A stretch of 64,000 nt of DNA from Raskinella chloraquaticus (SeqCode) (lineage in GTDB: Bacteria; Pseudomonadota; Alphaproteobacteria; Rhizobiales; UBA4765). Position numbers and translations under genes: made by a program. This document shows positions 17,734-29,427 of this stretch, one piece after another (the stretch's first letter is position 1; each line of letters begins with the position of its first letter). The stretch covers positions 1 through 64,000 of the forward strand of contig DEZK01000013.1 of NCBI GenBank assembly GCA_002365175.1, read 5' to 3'. The notes beneath the pieces were generated by a model, which saw only the letters and a list, made by a program, of their open reading frames with translations, did not search any database and had not been told where the DNA came from.

Positions 17734-18146
17734 GCTGGTGATTCCTGTTCGTTGGTGTCGTGAACAAAACGCAGGCGGTTCACGCGGCCTGCGATCCTGC
17801 TGCCAAGGCTCGCTGATAGCGGAACCGGGGTACAGACTTCAAGCATATTGAAGACGGCAGCACGATATTTTTTGCGCAGCCCGGTGAAACGTGCAGGTGA
17901 AAAATAGCTGATCGACGGTTAGCCGATGACGCTACCATCACTGCGCAGGGCAAAGGAAAACGTGACTTCAATCCTCACGCCCGGCAGCGTTTCGCGTGGT
18001 GGAACCCAGCAGCGCGACAAATAAGCGCCTATTTCTTTGTAATCATACACCAACTTCTCTTCGGCCTTCACCTTGCCGGGACACAGAAAAATACCCCCGA
18101 CAATGATCAGAAAATAGCGGCTCAACACGCGCTCATTCAGCCGCAA
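17679..18146 (-). pseudogene. Periplasmic TonB/TolA-C-like protein interrupted by in-frame TAA
   Basis: The first 75 codons (TTG start 18146, or GTG 18128) give a signal-peptide-like N-terminus followed by GAYLSRCWVPPRETLPG and FALRSDGSVIG. A TAA at 17919-17921 then stops the frame. Reading on in the same frame gives an open, family-like continuation: PSISYFSPARFTGLRKKYRA, then EVCTPVPLSASLGSRIAGRV, then LRFV, with the next in-frame stop at 17679. The halves together match the layout of small alphaproteobacterial periplasmic proteins with CW and CTP cysteines. Either a nonsense mutation has inactivated the gene or the stop is read through. The read-through end would overlap the ppi start at 17733. 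Confidence 0.6.
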
Positions 18147-18690
18147 GACGTACCTTTATCATGCGATCCGGCGGTGCGGTCACAAGACCATTTCCGCCAG
18201 TGCCGCGCTTGATTGCGTCAACAAATTCCATGCCTGAGACCACTTCGCCAAAGACAGTATACTGGCCGTCCAGCCATTGTGAGCGCTCGAAACAAATAAA
18301 GAACTGGGAATTGGCTGAATCGGGGCTCTGCGAGCGCGCCATGCCGAGCGTGCCGCGGCCAAAGGGTGCCTGGGTGAACTCAGCCTTGAGATTGGGCAGA
18401 TCGGAGCCTCCGCTCCCCGTCCCGGTCGGGTCGCCCGTCTGCGCCATGAATTTGTCGATGACGCGGTGGAAGACCAGCCCGTCATAAAATCGACGTTTGG
18501 CCAATTCCTTGATGCGCTCGACATGTTTGGGCGCAAGGTCCGGGCGCAGTTTGACGATGACCGTTCCGCCCTTGAGTTCAATCAGCAAGGCATTCTGTGG
18601 ATCAATCTCGGCAGGCAATTTGGGCGTTTGGGCGAAAGCTTTGCCGGCAAAAAGCGAGCCGGCTGCGATCAGCACATGGCGTCTGTTCAT
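18133..18690 (-). CDS. Peptidyl-prolyl cis-trans isomerase, exported cyclophilin
   Basis: Cyclophilin of about 185 residues with an N-terminal signal (MNRRHVLIAAGSLFAGKAFA; twin Arg, AFA cleavage site), so it acts in the periplasm. Catalytic core FYDGLVFHRVIDKFMAQTG and ANSQFFICF is intact. ATG at 18690 is chosen because it starts the signal peptide. It overlaps the interrupted small gene downstream by 14 bases and is about 40 bases after coaD. Confidence 0.93.
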   Translation of the reverse strand: MNRRHVLIAAGSLFAGKAFAQTPKLPAEIDPQNALLIELKGGTVIVKLRPDLAPKHVERIKELAKRRFYDGLVFHRVIDKFMAQTGDPTGTGSGGSDLPNLKAEFTQAPFGRGTLGMARSQSPDSANSQFFICFERSQWLDGQYTVFGEVVSGMEFVDAIKRGTGGNGLVTAPPDRMIKVRLAAE

Positions 18691-18730
18691 CGAACTGTCC
18701 TCGTTTGATATTGCGGAGCGCGTTGTGGCG

Positions 18731-19222
18731 TCATGAAAACTTGCGGGCGAGATGCTTGGCAACGGCAGGAGGCACAACACCCGACACATCGCCACCCATC
18801 GCGGCGATCTGGCGCACCAATGTCGCTGTAATGTGGCGATGCCCTGGCAATGCCGGCAGGAACACCGTTTGCAAGTCGGGCGCTAGCCCGGCATTCATTC
18901 CCGACATCTGCATTTCGTAGTCGAGATCTGTTCCATCGCGCAGGCCACGAATGATCAGCCCGGCTTTTTTTGTGCGCGCGAAATCGACAACGAGATTATC
19001 GAAAGTGGCGATTTCGAAGTCGGCGCCAGCCGTCTTTGCCATCGGGGCTACAACGTTCCTGATCATCGTCATGCGCTCACGGGTGGTGAACAGCGGCTTT
19101 TTGGCCGGATGAACGCCGATGGCGATGATCAGGCGATCAACAAGGCGCAGTGATGCCTCCAGCATGCCGACATGGCCGTTGGTCAGCGGATCGAACGATC
19201 CCGGATAAACGCCGATGCGCAT
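18731..19222 (-). CDS. coaD: Phosphopantetheine adenylyltransferase
   Basis: CoaD makes dephospho-CoA from 4'-phosphopantetheine and ATP. 163 residues, the standard length. The nucleotidyltransferase motif PGSFDPLTNGH is at the N-terminus; LIIRGLRDGTDLDYE and HITATLVRQIAAMGGDVSG follow. It begins three bases after the gyrA stop, so it is likely cotranscribed with gyrA and the cyclophilins. Confidence 0.97.
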   Translation of the reverse strand: MRIGVYPGSFDPLTNGHVGMLEASLRLVDRLIIAIGVHPAKKPLFTTRERMTMIRNVVAPMAKTAGADFEIATFDNLVVDFARTKKAGLIIRGLRDGTDLDYEMQMSGMNAGLAPDLQTVFLPALPGHRHITATLVRQIAAMGGDVSGVVPPAVAKHLARKFS

Positions 19223-19225
19223 GGA

Positions 19226-21976
19226 TCAGCCCTCGTCACCATCAACGAGCGGGGCCGCATCGTCGCTGATGTCCTCACCCTGATCGGAAATACGTTCGAC
19301 CGACACGACTTTCTCGCCATCGGCGGTGTCAAAAATCGTAACGCCTTGGGTGTTGCGCCCGGCGATGCGTATGTCATCAACCGGAACGCGGATCATCTGG
19401 CCGCCATCGGTCACCAGCATGATCTGATCGCTTGGCTCCACCGGGAAGGCGGCGACCACTCCGCCATTGCGGGCGTTGGTGATCATGGCGACGATACCTT
19501 TGCCACCACGCCCGGTGACACGATATTCGTAGGCAGATGAGCGCTTGCCAAAACCGCGCTCCGAAACGGTGAGCACGAATTGTTCGCCGGCTGACAGGCC
19601 AGCGTAACGCTCCTGCGACAATTGAACGTCGGCATTGATTTCCTCGCCTTCCGGCTCGCCGGGCTGCCCTTCTTCGCCGGCCGTCACAGCGCGGCGCATG
19701 CGCAGATAAGAGGAGCGCTCCTCGGCTGACGCCTCGACATGGCGCACAATGGCCATCGAGATCACCGCATCGCCTTCGGCGAGCAGGATACCGCGCACGC
19801 CGGTCGAATTGCGGCTCTGGAAGACGCGGACTTCAGGCACCGCAAAGCGGATTGACTGGCCAAGCTTGGTGGTGAGCAGAATGTCATCGTCCTCGGTGCA
19901 CAGCTGCACATCGACGATCGAGGTATCGCCCTCCAGCTTCATGGCGATCTTGCCGTTGCGGTTGATCTGTACAAAATCGGCGAGATCATTGCGGCGGATA
20001 TCACCGTCAGTGGTGGCAAACACCACGTGGAAGCGCGCCCATTCGGCCTCATCCTCCGGCAGCGGCATAACGGTGGTAATGCGCTCGCCTGCCGCCAGCG
20101 GCAACATGTTGACCAGGGCCTTGCCGCGCGATTGCGGAGCGGCAATCGGCAGGCGCCACACCTTCATCTTGTGGACGATACCGCGCGATGAGAAAAACAG
20201 CACCGGCGTATGGGTCGAGGCGACAAAAAGGCGAGTGACGAAATCCTCCTCGCGGGTGGCCATGCCGGCTCTGCCCTTGCCGCCGCGCCGCTGCGCACGA
20301 TAGGCGGAGAGCGGCACGCGCTTCACGTAGCCAGCATGCGAGACGGTCACCACCATCTCTTCACGCTGGATCAGATCCTCATCCTCGAAATCGCCCTCGG
20401 CTTCGAGGATTTCGGTCTGACGCGGGGTGGCAAAGGCTGCCTTGGCCGCCAGCAATTCGTCGCGAATGATCTCCTGGACGCGGGCGCGAGACGTGAGGAT
20501 CGCCAGAAATTCGCGGATTTCAGCTGCAATCTTTTCCAGTTCAGCCTGGATTTCCTCGCGGCCCAGCGCAGTCAGGCGCTGCAGGCGCAGGTCGAGGATA
20601 GCTTTGGCCTGTTCTTCGGAGAGATGAATGGTGCCGTCATCGGCGAGCCTGTGGCGCAGATCGTCGATCAGGCCGATAATTGTGGTGATCTCGCGGGCGT
20701 CCCAGGCGCGGCTCATCAAACGCACTTTGGCGGTTGCCGGATCGGGGGCGGTGCGGATGGCGGCGATCACCTCATCGATATTGGCCACCGCAATCGCCAG
20801 CCCCACCAGCACATGGGCGCGGGCGCGGGCCTTGGCGAGCAGGAATTTGGTGCGCCGCGTGATCACCACCTCGCGTGATGACAGGAACGCTTCGAGCAGG
20901 TCCTTGAGGTTCATGACCTCCGGGCGCCCGCCATTGAGCGCCACCATGTTGACGCCAAAAGAGCTTTGCAGCGGCGTGTAGCGGTAGAGCTGGTTCAAGA
21001 CGACGTCGGCAACCGCATCGCGCTTCAGTTCGATGACGATGCGGATGCCTTCGCGGTTTGATTCGTCCGCGACATTGGAAATGCCCTCGATACGTTTATC
21101 ACGCACGAGTTCGGCGATTTTTTCAATAAGCGTCGATTTGTTGACCTGATAGGGAATTTCGCTGACGACGAGCTGTTCGCGGTCCTTGGCGCGCGTTTCG
21201 ACCTCGACACGGGCGCGCATGATCACCGAGCCGCGGCCGGTATTGTAGGCCACGCGGATACCGCCGCGCCCCAGAATTGTTCCGCCGGTTGGAAAATCAG
21301 GCCCAAGGACGATCTCGTTCAGTTCCTCGATCGTCATCTCCGGTTTGACGATGAGGCCCACAACCGCATCGACGAGTTCGCCAAGATTATGCGGAGGTAT
21401 GTTGGTTGCCATGCCAACGGCGATGCCGCCGGCACCATTGAGGAGCAGATTGGGTATGCGCGAGGGCATAACCACCGGCTCGCGCTCGGTGCCGTCGTAA
21501 TTGGGCTGGAAATCAACCGTATCCATGTCGAGATCATCGACAATCTCGCCGGCAATCCGCGCCAGCCTCACCTCGGTGTAGCGCATGGCGGCCGGGCGAT
21601 CCCCATCGATGGAACCAAAATTGCCCTGGCCGTCAACCAGCGGGGCGCGCATGGCAAAGTCCTGCGCCATGCGGGCGAGCGCGTCATAGATCGACTGGTC
21701 GCCATGGGGATGATATTTACCGATGACGTCGCCGACGATGCGGGCCGATTTGCGATAGGCCTTGTCGTAGGTAAAGCCGTTCTCGTACATCGAAAACAGG
21801 ATCCGCCGATGAACGGGCTTCAGCCCGTCCCGTGCGTCAGGCAGCGCCCGGCTGACGATGACGCTCATCGCATAATCGAGATAGCTGCGCCGCATCTCGT
21901 CGGCAATCGACACCGGCCTGATTTCAGACGGATCGCTGCCGGGCAGGCCTACGGTATCCTTGTTATCGCCGCTCAC
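19226..21976 (-). CDS. gyrA: DNA gyrase subunit A
   Basis: Type II topoisomerase subunit, 916 residues. The catalytic Tyr lies in [16 protein letters not shown] [10 protein letters not shown], and the GyrA box QRRGGKG that separates gyrase from topo IV is present in the C-terminal wrapping domain. In the quinolone-determining region, the site equivalent to E. coli Ser83 is Gln ([11 protein letters not shown]), with Asp87 kept. An acidic C-terminal tail ([28 protein letters not shown]) is present. The start ATG at 21976 gives [11 protein letters not shown] strong hairpin lies about 40 bases upstream (22017-22035). Confidence 0.97.
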   Translation of the reverse strand: MSGDNKDTVGLPGSDPSEIRPVSIADEMRRSYLDYAMSVIVSRALPDARDGLKPVHRRILFSMYENGFTYDKAYRKSARIVGDVIGKYHPHGDQSIYDALARMAQDFAMRAPLVDGQGNFGSIDGDRPAAMRYTEVRLARIAGEIVDDLDMDTVDFQPNYDGTEREPVVMPSRIPNLLLNGAGGIAVGMATNIPPHNLGELVDAVVGLIVKPEMTIEELNEIVLGPDFPTGGTILGRGGIRVAYNTGRGSVIMRARVEVETRAKDREQLVVSEIPYQVNKSTLIEKIAELVRDKRIEGISNVADESNREGIRIVIELKRDAVADVVLNQLYRYTPLQSSFGVNMVALNGGRPEVMNLKDLLEAFLSSREVVITRRTKFLLAKARARAHVLVGLAIAVANIDEVIAAIRTAPDPATAKVRLMSRAWDAREITTIIGLIDDLRHRLADDGTIHLSEEQAKAILDLRLQRLTALGREEIQAELEKIAAEIREFLAILTSRARVQEIIRDELLAAKAAFATPRQTEILEAEGDFEDEDLIQREEMVVTVSHAGYVKRVPLSAYRAQRRGGKGRAGMATREEDFVTRLFVASTHTPVLFFSSRGIVHKMKVWRLPIAAPQSRGKALVNMLPLAAGERITTVMPLPEDEAEWARFHVVFATTDGDIRRNDLADFVQINRNGKIAMKLEGDTSIVDVQLCTEDDDILLTTKLGQSIRFAVPEVRVFQSRNSTGVRGILLAEGDAVISMAIVRHVEASAEERSSYLRMRRAVTAGEEGQPGEPEGEEINADVQLSQERYAGLSAGEQFVLTVSERGFGKRSSAYEYRVTGRGGKGIVAMITNARNGGVVAAFPVEPSDQIMLVTDGGQMIRVPVDDIRIAGRNTQGVTIFDTADGEKVVSVERISDQGEDISDDAAPLVDGDEG

Positions 21977-22016
21977 AGGCTTCTCCTCAACCGGCTGTCT
22001 GGCAGCTGCCTGGCAC

Positions 22017-22035
22017 TGGGGGCCTCAGGCCCCCA
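22017..22035. promoter_or_regulatory. Hairpin in gyrA leader
   Basis: TGGGGGCC, loop TCA, GGCCCCCA forms a perfect 8-bp stem with a 3-base loop, ending about 40 bases before the gyrA start on the minus strand. No U-tract follows on either strand, so it does not look like a normal intrinsic terminator. It may be a structured 5' leader. The rest of the 283-base gap (21977-22259) holds a weaker inverted repeat at 22135-22155 (GGCGAT, nine bases, ATCGCC) and no gene that I can support. Confidence 0.5.
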
Positions 22036-22259
22036 AAGCCGCGCTTGCTGTTGCCTGTCATCACTGTCGCTGTCTCGAGGTCGGCTGCACCCGCGCGCAT
22101 GAGCGCCTGAAACATTGCCACCTGAATGTAATTAGGCGATTCCGTCGTGATCGCCAATCAAAACAGGCAGTATCGATAGCCGATATGACCGTCGCCATGC
22201 AAATGGCAAAGCGGCAGATGTCACAGCAAAGCGCGTTGGCCGGTCACGCTCAGCTGTCA

Positions 22260-23375
22260 TCAGGCAAGATTGCTCTCAAGCAGCCCTTCAATCAGCTTCT
22301 GGCGCGGCAGGAGCGATGATAGCAGCGCATATTCCTGAAGCGTGTGCGCGCCATCGCCATCAACTCCAAGCCCGTCAAGGGTTGGACATCCGACATCAGC
22401 CGTGAAATTACCATCTGATCCACCGCCGGTGAGCGGAACATGATCGAGCGCCCAGCCATCCCTGGCGGCGATCGCCCTGGCAATGGCGAAAAGCTTCATC
22501 GTCGCATCATTGGGGGGAAAGGGCGGACGATTAAGCCCTCCGCTTACCGCGATCGTCGTATCGGGATCATGGGTCTTAAGTTTATAGAGTGCGGCCTCGA
22601 CCTCGGTGGCGCCGGCGCGGTCGATTGCCCGGAAATCCACTTCGAATCGGCAGGTCTGCGGCACGACATTGCGGGCACTGCCACCTGTGATGACACCGAC
22701 ATTCGTGGTGATGCCACGGGCATAATCGGTCATGGCCTCTATCGCAAGGATCTGGCGGGCCGCCTCCCGGATGGCGCTGCGCCCGCGCTCATGCTTGACG
22801 CCGGCATGGGCAGGCGTGCCGGTGATCATCACATCGACGATACCTACCCCCTTGCGTGCTGTCACGATCTTGCCGCCGTCGCGCGCCGGTTCGGTGACGA
22901 GTGCCGCGGCGGCCTTGCGTCCATAATCTTCCACAAGACGGCGGCTCGTCGGGCTGCCGATTTCCTCATCTGGCGTAAAAATAAACACCGTTGGCGCCAC
23001 CAGACTGCCGCGCAGCGCTGCTGCCTTGAAGGCTTCCAGCGCGAGAAGTGCACCCCCCTTCATGTCATAGACGCCGGGGCCATAGAAGCGATCGCCATCA
23101 ACCCTGATGGCAAGCGGCCCGGATTTGGTGCCTGCCGGATGAACCGTATCGACATGGGAGAGCAGCAGAACAGGCTTTGCAACGGTCGCCGGTCCGGCCT
23201 TGAGGATGATGATATCACCCAGCCCTTCACGCCCGGCGATCCGTTCGATGCTGACCGGCGCGCCCGCCACATAAGCCGCCACCGCATCCACCATGCGGTT
23301 AACGCCGGCAACATCATGGGTGAAGCTTTCGATGTCAGCCCAGTCCCGCAGCGAAGCGATCAACTTGTCGGACAT
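22260..23375 (-). CDS. M20 family metallopeptidase (carboxypeptidase G2-like)
   Basis: Zinc peptidase of the M20 family, about 371 residues. Metal and catalytic motifs are LLLSHVDTVHPAG (His, Asp), YGPGVYDMKGG (Asp) and TPDEEIGS (Glu pair), followed by the dimerisation lid domain and a closing GDGAHTLQEYALL (His). This is the CPG2/glutamate carboxypeptidase or ArgE/DapE-like pattern; the substrate is an N-acyl or peptidyl amino acid. ATG at 23375 gives MSDKLIASL. It lies 52 bases after ssb. Confidence 0.9.
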   Translation of the reverse strand: MSDKLIASLRDWADIESFTHDVAGVNRMVDAVAAYVAGAPVSIERIAGREGLGDIIILKAGPATVAKPVLLLSHVDTVHPAGTKSGPLAIRVDGDRFYGPGVYDMKGGALLALEAFKAAALRGSLVAPTVFIFTPDEEIGSPTSRRLVEDYGRKAAAALVTEPARDGGKIVTARKGVGIVDVMITGTPAHAGVKHERGRSAIREAARQILAIEAMTDYARGITTNVGVITGGSARNVVPQTCRFEVDFRAIDRAGATEVEAALYKLKTHDPDTTIAVSGGLNRPPFPPNDATMKLFAIARAIAARDGWALDHVPLTGGGSDGNFTADVGCPTLDGLGVDGDGAHTLQEYALLSSLLPRQKLIEGLLESNLA

Positions 23376-23427
23376 GCGTCCAAACTCCGGTTGACGATCA
23401 TCAACATCCGGCGTTGACGTGCACACC

Positions 23428-23904
23428 TCAGAACGGCACCTCGTCGTCGAGATCGCCGCGCGACATCGCGGCAGGCGCTGTACGCCTGGCGGGTGCGCGC
23501 GGTTCGCTGCTGGCGCCCATACCGCCATCCTCGACCATCCGCTCCCCGCCACCCCGGGAATCCAGCAATGTCATCTCACCGCGGAAACGCTGAAGCACCA
23601 CTTCCGTGATCTTGCGCTGATTGCCATCCTTGTCGGTATACTCGCGCGACTGCAACTGGCCTTCGACATAGATCTTCGAGCCCTTGCGTACGTATTGCTC
23701 GGCCACGCGCCCGATGTTTTCGTTATAGATGACGACGTTATGCCACTCGGTCTTTTCCTTGCGCTCGCCGGACGCCTTGTCCTGCCAATTCTCCGACGTG
23801 GCGAGCGAGAATTTAACTGCCTGTCCACCTTGCGCAAAGCGTTGAACCTCCGGGTCGCGACCGACATTGCCGACCAAGATCACCTTATTGACGCTACCTG
23901 CCAT
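23428..23904 (-). CDS. ssb: Single-stranded DNA-binding protein
   Basis: SSB of 158 residues: OB-fold (about 1-110) opening NKVILVGNVGRDPEV, with EWHNVVIYNE and SKIYVEGQLQSREY, then a flexible Gly/Arg/Pro linker and the acidic protein-docking tail DLDDEVPF. ATG at 23904 gives the standard MAGSVNKVI start. An alphaproteobacterial SOS box lies about 90 bases upstream (23994-24008), so induction by DNA damage through LexA is expected. Confidence 0.97.
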   Translation of the reverse strand: MAGSVNKVILVGNVGRDPEVQRFAQGGQAVKFSLATSENWQDKASGERKEKTEWHNVVIYNENIGRVAEQYVRKGSKIYVEGQLQSREYTDKDGNQRKITEVVLQRFRGEMTLLDSRGGGERMVEDGGMGASSEPRAPARRTAPAAMSRGDLDDEVPF

Positions 23905-23993
23905 CCTGTTTCTCCCAATGGCGCACCTCACCCGGCGCGAGGCTACGGCGCAAGCAAATAAATCGCTTCTCAACAGCGCAGGCAAGTAAAATG

Positions 23994-24008
23994 TTCTTAC
24001 AATGTTCT
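23994..24008. promoter_or_regulatory. LexA (SOS) box GTTC-N7-GTTC
   Basis: GTTC TTACAAT GTTC is an exact match to the direct-repeat LexA operator known for alphaproteobacteria (GTTC, seven bases, GTTC). It is part of a larger tandem repeat, AATGTTCTTA twice with one base between (23991-24011). It lies between ssb (-) and the alkane-hydroxylase-like gene (+), where it could control both directions. Confidence 0.75.
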
Positions 24009-24083
24009 TATTTTTCGCCTACCCTCTCGCTTGATCATCCGATGAGTCGCCGTATATCCCCGCTATCGACCTGCCTGTCGCTT

Positions 24084-24110
24084 CAGTCTAGAATGGGCTC
24101 ATTCTGACTG
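24084..24110 (+). promoter_or_regulatory. Long imperfect hairpin upstream of the AlkB-like gene
   Basis: CAGTC, a bulged T, AGAATG, loop GGCT, CATTCT, GACTG: an 11-bp stem with one bulge, ending 34 bases before the ATG at 24145. It could be an operator with two-fold symmetry or a leader RNA hairpin. Confidence 0.45.
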
Positions 24111-24144
24111 TGTGCGTCCTGGTGAACGCTATGGAGTGGTCCTG

Positions 24145-25293
24145 ATGCTTGCACGCCTGCTTGTTCACGCCCGCTATCTCACCATGAATGCTGTCCTTGC
24201 AGTGAACATCGCCGCATTATGTGTTGGCGGCGCCTGGCTGGTGAGCGGATTTGTCCTGGCGCTTTTTCTGGCAACAATCGTTGACGAAGCGGTTGGTGAC
24301 GACAAGGCAGCGTTTGGACCGGCATGGACCTGGTTTCTTGATCTTCAGCTGTTTCTGGCGCTGCCGCTGCTGGCGCTCAATGTCGCGCTGTTCGCTTTCC
24401 TTTGTGGATCGAGCGATCCTTTCTCCCTCATCCCGCTCCTGCGCGGCTTCGGGGTTGATCTTGAGGCGGCGCGTGCGGCCACCGGCGCCTGGTCGCTTTT
24501 CGGCGGCATGCTCGCCATCGGCCTGTTCATCGGCGCGGCCGGCACCAATGTCGCGCACGAGCTGATCCATCGCACCAATGACCGGCTGGCGATGTTCGTC
24601 GGGCGCTTTCTTCTCGGTTTTTCCGGCGACACGTCTTTTTCCATCGAGCATGTCTACGGTCACCACATCCATGTGGCCACCGACGCTGATCCGGCGACTG
24701 CACGGCGCGGGGAATACGTCCTGCGTTTTGCCGTTCGCTCCATCATCGATGGCAATCTGTCGGCGTGGCGTATTGAAGCGGCGCGACTGGCACGGCGCAA
24801 GCTGCCGCTATGGTCGCCGTATAATCGCTGGTTACGCGGTCAGATGTTTACCCTGGCGATTTTTGCCGCCGCCGCCGTGCTGGGCGGATGGCTCGGCCTT
24901 GCGCTGGTCATCGGTTGTGCGATCCAGGGGAAGCTTTACCTCGAAGTGGTCAATTACATCGAACATTACGGGCTGGTGCGGGTTCCCGGCCAAAGGGTCG
25001 AGCCGCGGCATTCGTGGAACTGCGCCCGGCTGGTCTCGAGTGCCATTCTCTTCAATCTGCCGCGCCATTCGCATCATCACATGTTTGCAACCAAACCCTA
25101 TTGGCAGCTCGCCTGCGAGGCGGATGCGCCGACGATGCCTTATGGCTACAAGACAATGATCATCATCGCGCTCATGCCGCGCCTGTGGCAAAAGGTCATG
25201 GAACCACGTTTGGAAATTTGGGATACCAGGTTCGCCAACGAGCAGGAGCGTAAAATCCTGGCCGAGCGTGGCTGGCTGCAAACGGCTGCCTGA
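24145..25293 (+). CDS. Alkane 1-monooxygenase (AlkB-like membrane diiron hydroxylase)
   Basis: Integral-membrane non-heme diiron oxygenase, 382 residues. All histidine boxes of the AlkB group are present: HELIHR (138-143), EHVYGHH (168-174), NYIEHYGL (270-277) and RHSHHHM (307-313). Several hydrophobic helices precede and separate them. The family oxidises terminal carbons of alkanes or fatty acyl-like chains with rubredoxin as electron donor; no rubredoxin gene is visible here. ATG at 24145 follows GGAG; an in-frame GTG at 24112 is the alternative. It sits between ssb and uvrA and 68 bases before uvrA, so it may share the SOS-type promoter. Substrate unknown. Confidence 0.88.
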   Translation: MLARLLVHARYLTMNAVLAVNIAALCVGGAWLVSGFVLALFLATIVDEAVGDDKAAFGPAWTWFLDLQLFLALPLLALNVALFAFLCGSSDPFSLIPLLRGFGVDLEAARAATGAWSLFGGMLAIGLFIGAAGTNVAHELIHRTNDRLAMFVGRFLLGFSGDTSFSIEHVYGHHIHVATDADPATARRGEYVLRFAVRSIIDGNLSAWRIEAARLARRKLPLWSPYNRWLRGQMFTLAIFAAAAVLGGWLGLALVIGCAIQGKLYLEVVNYIEHYGLVRVPGQRVEPRHSWNCARLVSSAILFNLPRHSHHHMFATKPYWQLACEADAPTMPYGYKTMIIIALMPRLWQKVMEPRLEIWDTRFANEQERKILAERGWLQTAA

Positions 25294-25361
25294 GTCAACG
25301 CAATGCTATCTGACCAGTTTGAAGCGTCGGGAACGGCGCCTTCTTCGTTTTGGAATATGAC

Positions 25362-28322
<2,961 letters not shown>

Positions 28323-28569
28323 CCGGCGTGCAAACGATTGGACGCTATCTGCCGGCGGCCTGCGTCTGGTGCGGGAATGCCACAAGGGCGGCGCAAGAAA
28401 ACAGGAACGAGGTTAAGTAGGGAAGGATACTCATCGACCAGGCCGGTATGCTGTTATGGTAGGAGGAAACATCGGCGCCGGTACACAGTGGCGGTATCGC
28501 TTGTTTTGACGCCGCCACAAAGCAAGATAAATCCTGTTCCCTTGTTTCAACGCACGAAAATGTGGGCCA

Positions 28570-29427
28570 ATGTTTGACGCAATGAGTTTCGCTGGCGGCG
28601 GCAATCGCTGCTACTGGCAAAACGGGGTCTATGAGGTGCTTGCCGAGCGCTTCGATCTCAAACCCTCGCTGGTGGTGGGGGCAAGCGCCGGCGCCTGGCA
28701 GGCCGTTGTGGCACTGCTTGGTATCGGCGCTCAAGTCCTGCCGAAAATCGTCGCGGGCTGCGATGGCAGCGTGCCCAACATCGACTGGCGGCGGCGCCAC
28801 ATCTCGCACGATTTGTTTCCGGTTGGCGCTCTGTATCGCTCGCTTATGGAATTCTTCGTCGATGATCAGGCCCTGAAAAAGCTCCAAGCCAAGGCGCGGG
28901 TCCTGGTGGCGGTATCACGCATTCCGCGCGGCCTGCCGACATTGCTGGCGCCGGTGGTCGGGATTGCCGCCTACCAGATCGAGAAGCATCTTTTCGGCCC
29001 GGTGCATCCACGCTTTGGCCGCGCACTGGGGTTCAAGGCGGAATTCCTGCCGGTGACCGCCATGGTGCACGGGCGTGAGCTGATCGATTGCCTGATCGCC
29101 AGCGCCGGTGTTCCGCCCTTCATGCCGATCATGCGACCCAATGGCCGTGTGGCGCTTGATGGCGGGCTGGTGGATAACGTACCGGTCGCGCCGTTGACCG
29201 AAGTCGAAGCACAGGGGGGCAAGACGCTGGTTCTGTTGTCGCGCCTTTATCGCAACCTGCCGATCGTCAAGGGTCGGACCTATATCCAGCCCTCGGAACG
29301 TATCCGCACCGGCCAGTTCGACATCACCGATGGCGAGGGAATTGCCGCTGCCCATGATCTTGGCCGGCACGATGGCGCGGCCTTCGTCAAGGACTTCGAC
29401 GGCAGCAGAACGAGGATCACACGATGA
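28570..29427 (+). CDS. Patatin-like phospholipase family protein
   Basis: Patatin/RssA-type serine lipase fold, 285 residues. The oxyanion loop [11 protein letters not shown], the nucleophile elbow GASAGAWQ and the catalytic DGGLVDNVP are all present, so a Ser-Asp dyad acyl hydrolase is expected. The physiological lipid is unknown. It ends with an ATGA overlap into trmFO, so it shares that transcript. The 247-base gap before it (28323-28569) holds only a weak inverted repeat and no supported gene. Confidence 0.88.
   Translation: MFDAMSFAGGGNRCYWQNGVYEVLAERFDLKPSLVVGASAGAWQAVVALLGIGAQVLPKIVAGCDGSVPNIDWRRRHISHDLFPVGALYRSLMEFFVDDQALKKLQAKARVLVAVSRIPRGLPTLLAPVVGIAAYQIEKHLFGPVHPRFGRALGFKAEFLPVTAMVHGRELIDCLIASAGVPPFMPIMRPNGRVALDGGLVDNVPVAPLTEVEAQGGKTLVLLSRLYRNLPIVKGRTYIQPSERIRTGQFDITDGEGIAAAHDLGRHDGAAFVKDFDGSRTRITR

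Noticed and set aside
16519..17763. Plus-strand open frame of about 414 codons
   Set aside because: Antisense to queA and the cyclophilin, both with diagnostic motifs; composition is typical of a GC-rich shadow frame.
25294..25361. Second SOS box directly before uvrA
   Set aside because: Only a single GAAC is present; no GTTC-N7-GTTC or GAAC-N7-GAAC pair.
28338..28577. Small plus-strand frame of 79 codons after uvrA
   Set aside because: Arg-rich translation, no signal or domain, overlaps the patatin start; not supported.
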